DNA of 64,000 nucleotides from the NCBI GenBank assembly GCA_023229685.1, contig JALNYT010000001.1, forward strand, positions 1-64,000, read 5' to 3'. Each line of letters begins with the position of its first letter. Position 1 is the stretch's first letter. Shown one piece after another: positions 9,095 to 16,513 of this stretch. The notes beneath the pieces were generated by a model. That model was not told the DNA's origin. It saw only the letters and a list, made by a program, of their open reading frames with translations, and ran no database searches. The position numbers and the translations under genes are program-made. Source of the DNA: Sulfuritalea sp. GTDB taxonomy: Bacteria > Pseudomonadota > Gammaproteobacteria > Burkholderiales > Rhodocyclaceae.

Positions 9095-9113
9095 AGCAGA
9101 AAACCAAACTTCC

Positions 9114-9239
9114 AGCCACAGAGAACACAGAGGGCACAGAGACAAAGCTGCCTACCACGACATCCGATCATTCTCGCGCTGCCCAACGGAGTATCGCTGT
9201 CCGTGGGGTTTCTCGGTGATCTCTGTGCCCTCTGTGGCT
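9114..9239. repeat. Dispersed ACAGAG-type inverted repeat, copy 1
   Basis: The right arm tctctgtgccctctgtggct (9220-9239) pairs with the left part beginning agccacagag at 9114, where one extra AACACAGAG unit is inserted. The same ccacagag...ctctgtgg core recurs at 37420-37493. It lies in a gap between two same-direction genes. Such elements behave as non-coding REP-like repeats; no transposase is visible nearby. Confidence 0.75.
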
Positions 9240-9256
9240 GACAGGTTTTCCAAACC

Positions 9257-10873
9257 ATGAACGACTTCGGCGAGTTCGACTACGTCATCGCCGGTGGCGG
9301 CACGGCCGGCTGCGTGCTGGCCAACCGGCTGTCGGCCGACCCCGACGTCACGGTGCTGCTGCTGGAAGCCGGCGGCAAGGACGACTGGATCTGGATCCAC
9401 ATCCCGATCGGCTATCTCAAGTGCATCAACAATCCGCGCACCGACTGGTGCTACAAGACGGAAGCCGAGCCGGGACTCAACGGCCGCTCGATCATCTATG
9501 CGCGGGGCAAGGTGCTCGGCGGCTGCTCGTCGATCAATGGCATGCTCTACCTGCGCGGCCAGGTCCGCGACTACGACGAGTGGGCGCAGCTCACCGGCGA
9601 TTCGCGCTGGAACTGGGACAGCGTGCTGCCGGTGTTCAGGCAGAGCGAGGATTACTGGGGCGGCGCCGACGAAATGCACGGCGACAAGGGCGAATGGCGC
9701 GTCGAGAAGCAGCGCCTGCACTGGGACATCCTCGATCGCTACACCGAGGCGGCAAAGCAGGCCGGCATCCCGTTCAAGCAGGACTACAACCGCGGCGACA
9801 ATTTCGGCATCGGCCACTTCGAGGTCAACCAGAAGAAGGGCGTGCGCTGGAATGCCTCCAAGGCCATGCTGCGGCCGGTGCAGCACCGGCCGAACCTGAA
9901 GGTGGTCACCGGCGCGCTGATCGACAAGCTGATCCTGGAGGGCAAGGTGGCCCGCGGCGTCGAATTCAGCCTCGACGGTGTGCTCCACCGCGTCACGGCA
10001 CGCATCGAGACGCTGCTCACGGCCGGAGCCATCGGCTCGCCGATGATCCTGCAGCGCTCCGGCATCGGCCCGGCTGCGCTGCTGCAGGAACGCGGCGTGC
10101 CGCTGGTGCATGAGCTGCCGGGCGTCGGCGGCAACCTGCAGGACCACCTGCAGTTGCGCATGATCTTCAAGGTGCATGGCATCAAGACCTTGAACCAGCG
10201 CGCCAACAGCCTCTGGGGCAAGGCCATGATGGGCCTCGAATACGCGCTGTTCCGCTCCGGCCCGCTGTCCATGGCGCCCAGCCAGCTCGGCGGTTTTTTC
10301 CATTCCGCACCCGAGGTGGCGACGCCGGACCTGGAGTTCCACGTGCAGCCACTGTCGCTGGACAAGTTCGGCGACCCGCTGCACCCCTTCGCCGCCTTCA
10401 CCGCCAGCGTCTGCAACCTGCGTCCGACTTCGCGCGGCGTGGTGCATATCCGCGACCGCGATCCGGCCACGGCGCCGATCATCGCGCCGCACTACCTGTC
10501 GACCGACAACGATCGCGCCGTCGCCACCCGCGCCCTGCGCCTGACGCGCCGCATCGTCGAGCAGCCGGCCATGGCGCCTTACCGGCCGCAGGAGCACCAG
10601 CCCGGCGCGCAAGTGCAGAGCGACGAGGAACTGGCCCGCGCCGCCGGCGACATCGGCACCACGATCTTCCACCCCACCTGCACCTGCGCCATGGGCCGGG
10701 CCGACGATCCGCAGGCGGTGGTCGATTCCGAGTTGCGCGTACGCGGCATCGGCCGCCTGCGCGTGGTCGATGCCTCGATCATGCCCACGATTACCTCCGG
10801 CAACACCAATGCACCCACGGCCATGATCGCGGAACGCGGCGCGGCGCTGATCCGCGCCGCGCGCCGCCAGTAG
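9257..10873 (+). CDS. GMC-family oxidoreductase (choline / alcohol dehydrogenase type)
   Basis: A FAD-dependent dehydrogenase of 538 residues that oxidises primary alcohols to aldehydes and passes electrons to the respiratory chain. The N-terminal FAD motif is YVIAGGGTAGCVLANRL. GMC signature 1 is GKVLGGCSSINGMLYLRGQ, signature 2 is TAGAIGSPMILQRSGIG, and the C-terminal active-site region is HPTCTCAMG followed by DASIMPTITSGNTNAP. It resembles AlkJ/BetA-like enzymes; the substrate cannot be fixed. No signal peptide. Adjacent mmsA upstream and an MBL hydrolase 18 bases downstream suggest one catabolic unit. Confidence 0.88.
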   Translation: MNDFGEFDYVIAGGGTAGCVLANRLSADPDVTVLLLEAGGKDDWIWIHIPIGYLKCINNPRTDWCYKTEAEPGLNGRSIIYARGKVLGGCSSINGMLYLRGQVRDYDEWAQLTGDSRWNWDSVLPVFRQSEDYWGGADEMHGDKGEWRVEKQRLHWDILDRYTEAAKQAGIPFKQDYNRGDNFGIGHFEVNQKKGVRWNASKAMLRPVQHRPNLKVVTGALIDKLILEGKVARGVEFSLDGVLHRVTARIETLLTAGAIGSPMILQRSGIGPAALLQERGVPLVHELPGVGGNLQDHLQLRMIFKVHGIKTLNQRANSLWGKAMMGLEYALFRSGPLSMAPSQLGGFFHSAPEVATPDLEFHVQPLSLDKFGDPLHPFAAFTASVCNLRPTSRGVVHIRDRDPATAPIIAPHYLSTDNDRAVATRALRLTRRIVEQPAMAPYRPQEHQPGAQVQSDEELARAAGDIGTTIFHPTCTCAMGRADDPQAVVDSELRVRGIGRLRVVDASIMPTITSGNTNAPTAMIAERGAALIRAARRQ

Positions 10874-10891
10874 CGGGCGGCAATTCATTCA

Positions 10892-11842
10892 GTGCCGACG
10901 CAGCTGATCGATTACCACAACGGCATCTATGCCTTCGATGCCGGCTACGTGCGGCCGCTGTTGGCGGCGATCCACCTGATCGAAAGCGACGGTCGCGCCG
11001 CCTTTGTCGACACCGCCAATTTCGAGGTGATGCCGCAGGCGCTGGCGGCCCTGGCGGCACGCGGTCTGGGCCCGGACGCAGTGGACTACGTGATCCTCAC
11101 CCACATTCATCTCGATCACGCCGGCGGCGCCGGCGTGATGATGGAAGCCTTCCCGAACGCCAAACTGGTGGTACATCCGCGTGGCGCACGGCACATGATC
11201 GAGCCGACCAAACTGATGGCGGGCGTCGAGGGTGTCTATGGCAGGGAACGGGCCCGCCGGTTGTACGGCAAGCTGATCCCGATCGCAGCCGAGCGCATCA
11301 TCGAAGCCCATGACAACACCATGCTGCGGCTCGGCTCGCGCGAACTGTTGTGCATCGATTCACCCGGCCATGCGCGCCACCACATTGCCATCGTGGACCG
11401 CCAGACCAGCGGGATTTTCACCGGGGACACCTTCGGCATTTCCTATCGCGAGCTGGATGTCGATGGCCGGCCGCTGATCTTTCCCTCCTCGACCCCGATC
11501 CAGTTCGACCCGGACGAGATGCGCAGTTCGATCGAGCGCATCCTCTCCTTCAATCCGGAAGCGGTCTATCTGACGCACTTCAGCCGCCTGGCGCCACCCG
11601 CCGAACTCGGCAGAAAAGTCCTGGCACTGCTCGACCAGTACGTCGCCATCGCGCTGGCAGCCAGCGAAGATGAAGACAAGGCGGCGCGCATCCGCGACGG
11701 CCTGACCGCGCTCCTGCTGCAGGAAGCGCATCGGCACGGCTGCCGCCTCAGCGACGAGGAGATTCTGGAGATCTGGCATCTCGACCTGGAACTCAACGCG
11801 CAAGGCCTCGTTTTCTGGCTGGAAGCCCAGGAAACTGTCTGA
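10892..11842 (+). CDS. MBL-fold metallo-hydrolase
   Basis: A 316-residue metallo-beta-lactamase-fold protein. Metal ligands are in THIHLDHAGG (HxHxDH), HARHH, the Asp of FTGDTFG and the late HFSR His, giving a dinuclear site of the glyoxalase II / lactonase-like type. The C-terminal ~80 residues are helical and acidic-basic, without a known domain. It starts with GTG at 10892, 18 bases after the GMC gene, so it is probably co-transcribed and could hydrolyse a lactone or thioester formed in the same pathway (inference). Confidence 0.8.
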   Translation: MPTQLIDYHNGIYAFDAGYVRPLLAAIHLIESDGRAAFVDTANFEVMPQALAALAARGLGPDAVDYVILTHIHLDHAGGAGVMMEAFPNAKLVVHPRGARHMIEPTKLMAGVEGVYGRERARRLYGKLIPIAAERIIEAHDNTMLRLGSRELLCIDSPGHARHHIAIVDRQTSGIFTGDTFGISYRELDVDGRPLIFPSSTPIQFDPDEMRSSIERILSFNPEAVYLTHFSRLAPPAELGRKVLALLDQYVAIALAASEDEDKAARIRDGLTALLLQEAHRHGCRLSDEEILEIWHLDLELNAQGLVFWLEAQETV

Positions 11843-11892
11843 CCCGGCCGCAAGGCCCTGCAGCTATTCCAGATTCGAGCGATTCTTTAAGT

Positions 11893-11913
11893 GTCAATTA
11901 GTGGTAGATTGAC
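11893..11913. promoter_or_regulatory. Perfect dyad upstream of the heme-copper cluster
   Basis: gtcaat-N9-attgac forms a 21-bp symmetric site. A second small dyad (gcgac-N5-gtcgc, 11914-11928) abuts it. Both lie about 165-185 bases before the small membrane subunit gene, in a 236-base gap with no gene. They may be operator sites for a dimeric regulator or a stem in the leader. The regulator is not identified, and the site does not match a textbook NsrR or FNR consensus. Confidence 0.35.
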
Positions 11914-12078
11914 GCGACGTTTTGTCGCATCGCAGCATGAAGAATGTTGCCAATGCTCCGAATTCTTGTCCTGAATCAATTACCCGAGTACCCCCGGCGG
12001 GATATCTTCGCCGCCATAAGTTTGCGATAGCTCGTTTCAACCGCGCGCTGCAGCGCGCTCACGTTAAAGGACAGAAAC

Positions 12079-12228
12079 ATGGCGAATAACAATGACGACG
12101 ATGTCCCATTCATGCAGAAGTTGCTGGACAACCACTTCCTGCTCCTGTTCCTGGGAGTAGCTTCTCCCGGTGTCATTTACATCTTGTGGGGCGTCGTGGA
12201 CATCATGAGTGTCCCCCTCGCCAAGTAA
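12079..12228 (+). CDS. Small single-TM protein, possible oxidase subunit IIa
   Basis: A 49-residue product, starting MANNNDDDVPFMQKLLDNH and followed by one hydrophobic helix (FLLLFLGVASPGVIYILWGV), that ends shortly after. An AAAGGACAG ribosome binding site precedes the ATG. It lies 27 bases before the CuA subunit II gene. Position and size recall the single-helix subunit IIa (CbaD) of Thermus ba3 oxidase, which replaces the first helix of the usual subunit II. The sequence itself is not diagnostic, so the role is inferred from position. Its codon use is normal and the frame is clean, so I consider it real although very short. Confidence 0.65.
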   Translation: MANNNDDDVPFMQKLLDNHFLLLFLGVASPGVIYILWGVVDIMSVPLAK

Positions 12229-12255
12229 GCAATCCAGTCAATCAGGGAGAATCAT

Positions 12256-12795
12256 ATGAGTGCAATCCTGCCGCCTTCAGAGCGGTTGTGGTGGAAACAG
12301 CCGATCAGCGGGCAAGAATGGGCCTGGATCGGCATCGCCTTCGTCTGGGCCATGATCATGTTCGTCATGATGGTCTATTGGCATATCAACGGTAAGCAGA
12401 ATCTCTCGAACGAGGTGTACCGGACGACCACCGAGATGTTCCAGGCCAAGACGGATGCCTTCGTCAAGGAAAACACCATTCGCACCGAGACCGACCTGAA
12501 CATTCCGGTGGTCAAGCCGAATGCGAAGAACGAAGCCTACCTGCTCGCGCACCTCTGGGCCTGGTATCCGATTCTCGAACTGGAAGCGGGCAAGACCTAC
12601 AAGATCCATCTGTCCTCCGTCGATTACAACCATGGCTTCTCGCTGCAGCCGGTGAACATCAATATCCAGGTCATTCCGGGATATGAGCATGTGGTCAAGA
12701 TGACGCCGACCAAGGCGGGCACTTATGCCATCGTCTGCAATGAATACTGCGGCATCGGTCACCACACGATGCTTGGCCGTATTTACGTGAAATAA
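12256..12795 (+). CDS. Cytochrome c oxidase subunit II-like CuA protein (candidate sNOR subunit NorS)
   Basis: A 179-residue protein with one N-terminal membrane helix (about residues 24-43) and a periplasmic cupredoxin domain. CuA ligands are visible: His126 (DYNHGFSL), then Cys161, Cys165, His169 and Met172 in CNEYCGIGHHTM. It would accept electrons from a soluble cytochrome c or cupredoxin and pass them to subunit I. The short, single-helix form is like B-type (ba3) oxidases and the NorS protein of ammonia oxidisers. Together with the downstream subunit I that lacks the active-site Tyr, plus ctaB and senC, the order recalls the norSY-senC cluster of Nitrosomonas (family knowledge; assignment is inference). 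Confidence 0.85.
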   Translation: MSAILPPSERLWWKQPISGQEWAWIGIAFVWAMIMFVMMVYWHINGKQNLSNEVYRTTTEMFQAKTDAFVKENTIRTETDLNIPVVKPNAKNEAYLLAHLWAWYPILELEAGKTYKIHLSSVDYNHGFSLQPVNINIQVIPGYEHVVKMTPTKAGTYAIVCNEYCGIGHHTMLGRIYVK

Positions 12796-12808
12796 GGGGA
12801 GTACCTAG

Positions 12809-14506
12809 ATGGCAACTACTTACCGTACCTGTCCGCGCACAGGTCTGCAATTCGATCTGGCCGCCGAGAAGCTGATTCGCTGGAATGCCGTAGCCGGCGT
12901 TCTGTGGCTTCTGGTGGGCGGCTGCACCGCACTGCTGGTGATCCTGACGCGCTGGCCGGCGATCAAACTGCTGCCGGCTGACCAGTTCTATCTGATCCTC
13001 ACGGCACACGGCATCGACATGCTGATCCTGTGGATCATCTTCTTCGAAATAGCGGTGCTCTATTTCGCCTCTTCGACCCTGCTGCGCTGCCGAATTGCCA
13101 CGCCAAAAGTGGCGTGGGCCGGCTTCTGGCTGATGGTCGTAGGCGGCATCATGACCAACGTCGCCATCTTCCAGGGCGGCTCGAGCGTGATGTTCACGTC
13201 TTATGTGCCGATGCAGGCCGCGCCGCACTTCTACCTCGGCATCATCCTGTTCGCGGTGGGTGCGCTGATCGGCACCGGTGTGTTCTTCGGCACGCTGGTA
13301 GTGGCAAAGCGGGAAAAGACCTACACCGGCTCGCTGCCGCTGGTGACTTTCGGCGCCATGACGGCCGCGATCATCGCGGTGTTCACCATCCTCTCGGGTG
13401 CCGCGATCCTGATCCCGACCTTCCTCTGGTCGGTCGGTCTGATCAAGGAAATCGACCCGCAACTGTATCGCATGGTCTGGTGGGCCCTGGGCCACTCCTC
13501 GCAGCAGATCAACGTCGCGGCTCACGTTTCGATCTGGTATCTGGTTGCTGCCGTCGCCTTCGGCGCCAAGCCGCTATCCGAGAAAGTCTCGCGTTTCGCC
13601 TTCCTGCTCTACATCCTGTTCCTGCAACTGGCCAGCGCGCACCATCTGCTGTCCGACCCGGGCATGAGCGCCGAATGGAAGGTGCTGAATACCTCCTACT
13701 TCATGTACTTCGCGGTACTGGCCTCGATGATCCACGGCTTCACCGTTCCGGGTGCAATCGAAGCGGCACAGCGCAAGAAGGGCTTCAACAACGGCCTGTT
13801 CGAGTGGCTGCGCAAGGCACCCTGGGGCAACCCGATGTTCTCGGGCATGTTCATTTCCCTGGTCGGCTTCGGCTTCATCGGCGGCATCTCGGGCGTCGTG
13901 CTGGGCACCGAGCAGATCAACATGCTGATGCACAACACCTTCTACGTGCCGGGTCACTTCCATGCGACAGTCGTCGTCGGCACTACGCTGGCCTTCATGT
14001 CGATCACCTACCTGCTGGTACCCACGGTGTTCAAGCGCGAAATGATCTTCCCGAAGCTGTGCCAGATCCAGCCCTACCTGTACGGTCTCAGCATGATCGT
14101 GCTGTCCCTCGTGATGATGGGGGCCGGTACCCTCGGCGTTTCCCGCCGTCACTGGGACATGGCTTTCTCGGGTGCTCCATTCCAGTATGAATGGCCGGGT
14201 GCCGCCTACCTGATGATGGGTCTGACCGGTATCTTCGGCGTGATCGCGGTCATCGGCGGCGGTCTGTGGATCCTGCTGGTGGTCGGTTCGCTGCTGTTCG
14301 GCAAGAAGCTCGACGGCGGCGCGACCCACGACAAGCCCGTGCCGATCCCGGACCAGACCGTAGCCGCCAGCGCTTCCGCTACAGGCAGCCAAGAGCATAC
14401 GAACGTAGCCGGTACGGTGGTCCTGGCAATGACCTTGCTGGTCTGCTTCGTCCTCTATTACTTCGTGAACTGGAAGTACCTGTCCGAAGTCTGGGGTCTT
14501 AGTTGA
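12809..14506 (+). CDS. Heme-copper oxidase subunit I homologue lacking the active-site Tyr; candidate sNOR-type nitric oxide reductase
   Basis: A 565-residue polytopic membrane protein. All six metal-binding His are present: His67 (TAHGID, low-spin heme), His229 (WALGH), His278-His279 (ASAHHLL) for CuB, and His383/His385 (PGHFHATV) for the two hemes. In true B-type oxygen reductases the CuB His is followed four residues later by the cross-linked Tyr (GHPxVY); here the sequence is GHSSQQ, with Gln at that place. Absence of this Tyr is characteristic of nitric oxide reductases within the superfamily, and the gene order resembles norSY-senC. Routine annotation would call it a cbb3/ba3-type oxidase subunit I. 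I favour NO reduction, but oxygen reduction is not excluded by sequence alone. Confidence 0.85.
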   Translation: MATTYRTCPRTGLQFDLAAEKLIRWNAVAGVLWLLVGGCTALLVILTRWPAIKLLPADQFYLILTAHGIDMLILWIIFFEIAVLYFASSTLLRCRIATPKVAWAGFWLMVVGGIMTNVAIFQGGSSVMFTSYVPMQAAPHFYLGIILFAVGALIGTGVFFGTLVVAKREKTYTGSLPLVTFGAMTAAIIAVFTILSGAAILIPTFLWSVGLIKEIDPQLYRMVWWALGHSSQQINVAAHVSIWYLVAAVAFGAKPLSEKVSRFAFLLYILFLQLASAHHLLSDPGMSAEWKVLNTSYFMYFAVLASMIHGFTVPGAIEAAQRKKGFNNGLFEWLRKAPWGNPMFSGMFISLVGFGFIGGISGVVLGTEQINMLMHNTFYVPGHFHATVVVGTTLAFMSITYLLVPTVFKREMIFPKLCQIQPYLYGLSMIVLSLVMMGAGTLGVSRRHWDMAFSGAPFQYEWPGAAYLMMGLTGIFGVIAVIGGGLWILLVVGSLLFGKKLDGGATHDKPVPIPDQTVAASASATGSQEHTNVAGTVVLAMTLLVCFVLYYFVNWKYLSEVWGLS

Positions 14507-14532
14507 TGACTGGCTGATTCAGGTATAAGGTT

Positions 14533-14554
14533 CCCCCGCACTTGGGTGCGGGGG
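14533..14554. terminator. GC-rich hairpin after subunit I gene
   Basis: A nine-base perfect stem cccccgcac / gtgcggggg with loop ttgg, about 27 bases after the stop. There is no T-run, so it may attenuate or stabilise the mRNA 3' end rather than fully terminate before the heme O synthase gene. Confidence 0.5.
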
Positions 14555-14641
14555 GGCCTGCCTGAATCGGGCTTGCAACGCAGGACCGATTCAAGCAGGT
14601 TACGATAGAAGATAATCAGGACGACACCCCACGAACAAACT

Positions 14642-15532
14642 ATGGAATCGACGCTGCCCACCAAACAATCCTCCGGCTTGACTTTCCGAGCCATCGCCGG
14701 AGTGTTCAAGCTGCGCATCGGCGTCGTCATCACCTTTACCGCCCTGGCAGGCTTGTCGGTAAGCGCGGGGCCCAGCCTCAGTCTGGCACAGTTGATCACG
14801 CTGACGCTCGCCGTGCTGATTTCCTCCGCCAGCGCGGGCGCTTTCAACCAGTATTACGAGCACGATACCGATCCCATGATGTCGCGCACCCGCAACCGGC
14901 CTTTCGCCACGGGCGAAATCGAGCACGGGCCGATCTGGCTGGTGGTCATCTTCGGCCTGATGGCGCTGTCCGTCGCCGCCGCATGGATCGCGCTGAATGC
15001 ATGGGCAGCGCTGTTCACCTTCCTCGGCGCCTTCTTCTACGCCATCGTCTACACGGTCTGGCTCAAACGTCGCACCTGGCTCAACATCGTGTTTGGCGGG
15101 CTGGCCGGCAGCTGGGCCGTACTGGCGGGCGCCGCCGCCGCCGACCCGCATCTCGGCGCCGTACCGCTTGCTCTGGCTTTCGTCCTGTTTCTGTGGACGC
15201 CGCCGCACTTCTGGAGCCTGGCGATCGCCTATCGTGATGACTACGCGGCCGCAGGGGTTCCCATGCTGCCGGTGGTCGTCGGTGACAAGCGCGCGGCGCA
15301 AACCATTTTTGCCAGCACCCTGGTGCTCGTGGCGGCATCGTTTCTGCCGCTGGCGTTCGGACTCGGCGCAATCTACTTTGCAGGTGCCGCCGTGGGCGGC
15401 GGCCTGTTCGTGCAGAAGGCCTGGCGCCTGGTCCAGAATACCAACCGTGAAACAGCCATGAGCTGCTTCCATGCCTCGCTGGCGCAGCTGACGCTGGTAC
15501 TCACGGCCGCAATCATCGACGCTCGCTTCTAG
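14642..15532 (+). CDS. ctaB: Heme O synthase (protoheme IX farnesyltransferase)
   Basis: A UbiA-family integral membrane prenyltransferase of 296 residues that adds a farnesyl group to protoheme IX to make heme O for heme-copper enzymes. The prenyl-diphosphate motif is NQYYEHDTDPMMSRTRNRPF (about residues 78-97), and a second conserved loop is YTVWLKRRTWLNIVFGG. The motif LWTPPHFWSLAI is typical of CtaB/CyoE. About eight or nine helices are apparent. Its position between subunit I and SCO genes suggests dedicated cofactor supply for this cluster; no heme A synthase is seen in the window, so the cofactor could be heme O or B. Confidence 0.93.
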   Translation: MESTLPTKQSSGLTFRAIAGVFKLRIGVVITFTALAGLSVSAGPSLSLAQLITLTLAVLISSASAGAFNQYYEHDTDPMMSRTRNRPFATGEIEHGPIWLVVIFGLMALSVAAAWIALNAWAALFTFLGAFFYAIVYTVWLKRRTWLNIVFGGLAGSWAVLAGAAAADPHLGAVPLALAFVLFLWTPPHFWSLAIAYRDDYAAAGVPMLPVVVGDKRAAQTIFASTLVLVAASFLPLAFGLGAIYFAGAAVGGGLFVQKAWRLVQNTNRETAMSCFHASLAQLTLVLTAAIIDARF

Positions 15533-15545
15533 GCAGGCGGCCTCC

Positions 15546-16418
15546 TTGATTCGCACTTCTCTCCGAACCGCCCTCGCGGTAGTCATGCTTGCCGCTTGCG
15601 CAGGAGTCGGCGCCGGCGACACGGCGCCCGGGCTTGTGGCACGGCCACAGGGCGACCGCAGCGGCTTGGCGCTGAACACACTCGACGACAAGGCGGCGCT
15701 GCAACTATCGCAGAGCGTAATCGGCAAACCCGTTGGCGACCATGTTCTGCTCGATCGCGAGGGGCGACCGACACCGCTCGCCAAATACCGCGGCAAACCG
15801 CTGCTGGTGAATTTTGTTTACACCGCCTGCTTCAACGTCTGCCCCACCACCACGAAGAATCTGCAAAAAGCCGTGGAGGGAACGGTCAACGTGCTGGGGC
15901 CGGACCGTTTCAATATTGTCAGCATCGGCTTCAACCAACCCTTCGACTCGCCCCAGGCGATGAAAGCCTTTGCCTCCCAGTACGGCATCCATCTGCCCAA
16001 CTGGGAGTTCCTCAGCCCTGCCGCCGCAATCATCGACGATCTGACGCAGAATTTCGGCTTCAGCTATGTGGCCACGGCGGCAGGTTTTGACCACATGAAC
16101 CAGGTCACCATCGTCGACGCCGATGGAAAGATCTTCAGGCAAATATATGGCGAGACCTTTACTGCCGCAGACCTGGCGGAACCACTCAAGGCAATGATCA
16201 CCGGCTCCCCGATTCCACCGCAGACCAGCACCCTGGCGGAGATCGTCGACCGCGTCAGAATACTCTGCTCGGTTTACGACCCCATCAGCGGGAAATACCG
16301 CACCAACTATGCGCTGTATTTCGACATCGCCGGTTTCGTCACCTTCATGATCTTCATGGTCTGGCTGGCCTTCAGCTTCATGAGAAATCGCCGCAACGAC
16401 AAGATTCAATCCGGTTGA
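15546..16418 (+). CDS. SCO/SenC copper-chaperone family protein with C-terminal membrane helix
   Basis: A 290-residue protein with an N-terminal hydrophobic export segment (residues 8-22), a thioredoxin-like SCO domain and an extra C-terminal transmembrane helix (about 258-280). Copper-binding residues are Cys95 and Cys99 (ACFNVCP) and His183 (GFDHMNQV). It would deliver copper to CuA or CuB of the neighbouring enzyme. The start is TTG at 15546, 13 bases after ctaB. Most SCO proteins are anchored only at the N-terminus, so the C-terminal helix is a noteworthy difference. SenC is the homologue found in norSY-senC clusters. Confidence 0.88.
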   Translation: MIRTSLRTALAVVMLAACAGVGAGDTAPGLVARPQGDRSGLALNTLDDKAALQLSQSVIGKPVGDHVLLDREGRPTPLAKYRGKPLLVNFVYTACFNVCPTTTKNLQKAVEGTVNVLGPDRFNIVSIGFNQPFDSPQAMKAFASQYGIHLPNWEFLSPAAAIIDDLTQNFGFSYVATAAGFDHMNQVTIVDADGKIFRQIYGETFTAADLAEPLKAMITGSPIPPQTSTLAEIVDRVRILCSVYDPISGKYRTNYALYFDIAGFVTFMIFMVWLAFSFMRNRRNDKIQSG

Positions 16419-16425
16419 TTCGAGT

Positions 16426-16448
16426 CAAGTCGGAATGCTCCCGACTTG
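16426..16448. terminator. Hairpin between SCO gene and cytochrome b fusion gene
   Basis: An eight-base perfect stem caagtcgg / ccgacttg with a 7-base loop starts eight bases after the SCO stop. It has no U-run, so it may mark the end of the oxidase-like operon or a processing point. Confidence 0.45.
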
Positions 16449-16513
16449 CATATCATCAACCGCTAATAGTCGGCATTCGTCAACTAGTCCCGGCATGATG
16501 GAACCTCCCCAAC

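Noticed and set aside
12256..14506. Ordinary cytochrome c oxidase (ba3/cbb3) assignment
   Set aside because: Subunit I lacks the Tyr four residues after the CuB His, and the gene order fits norSY-senC better. Kept only as an alternative.
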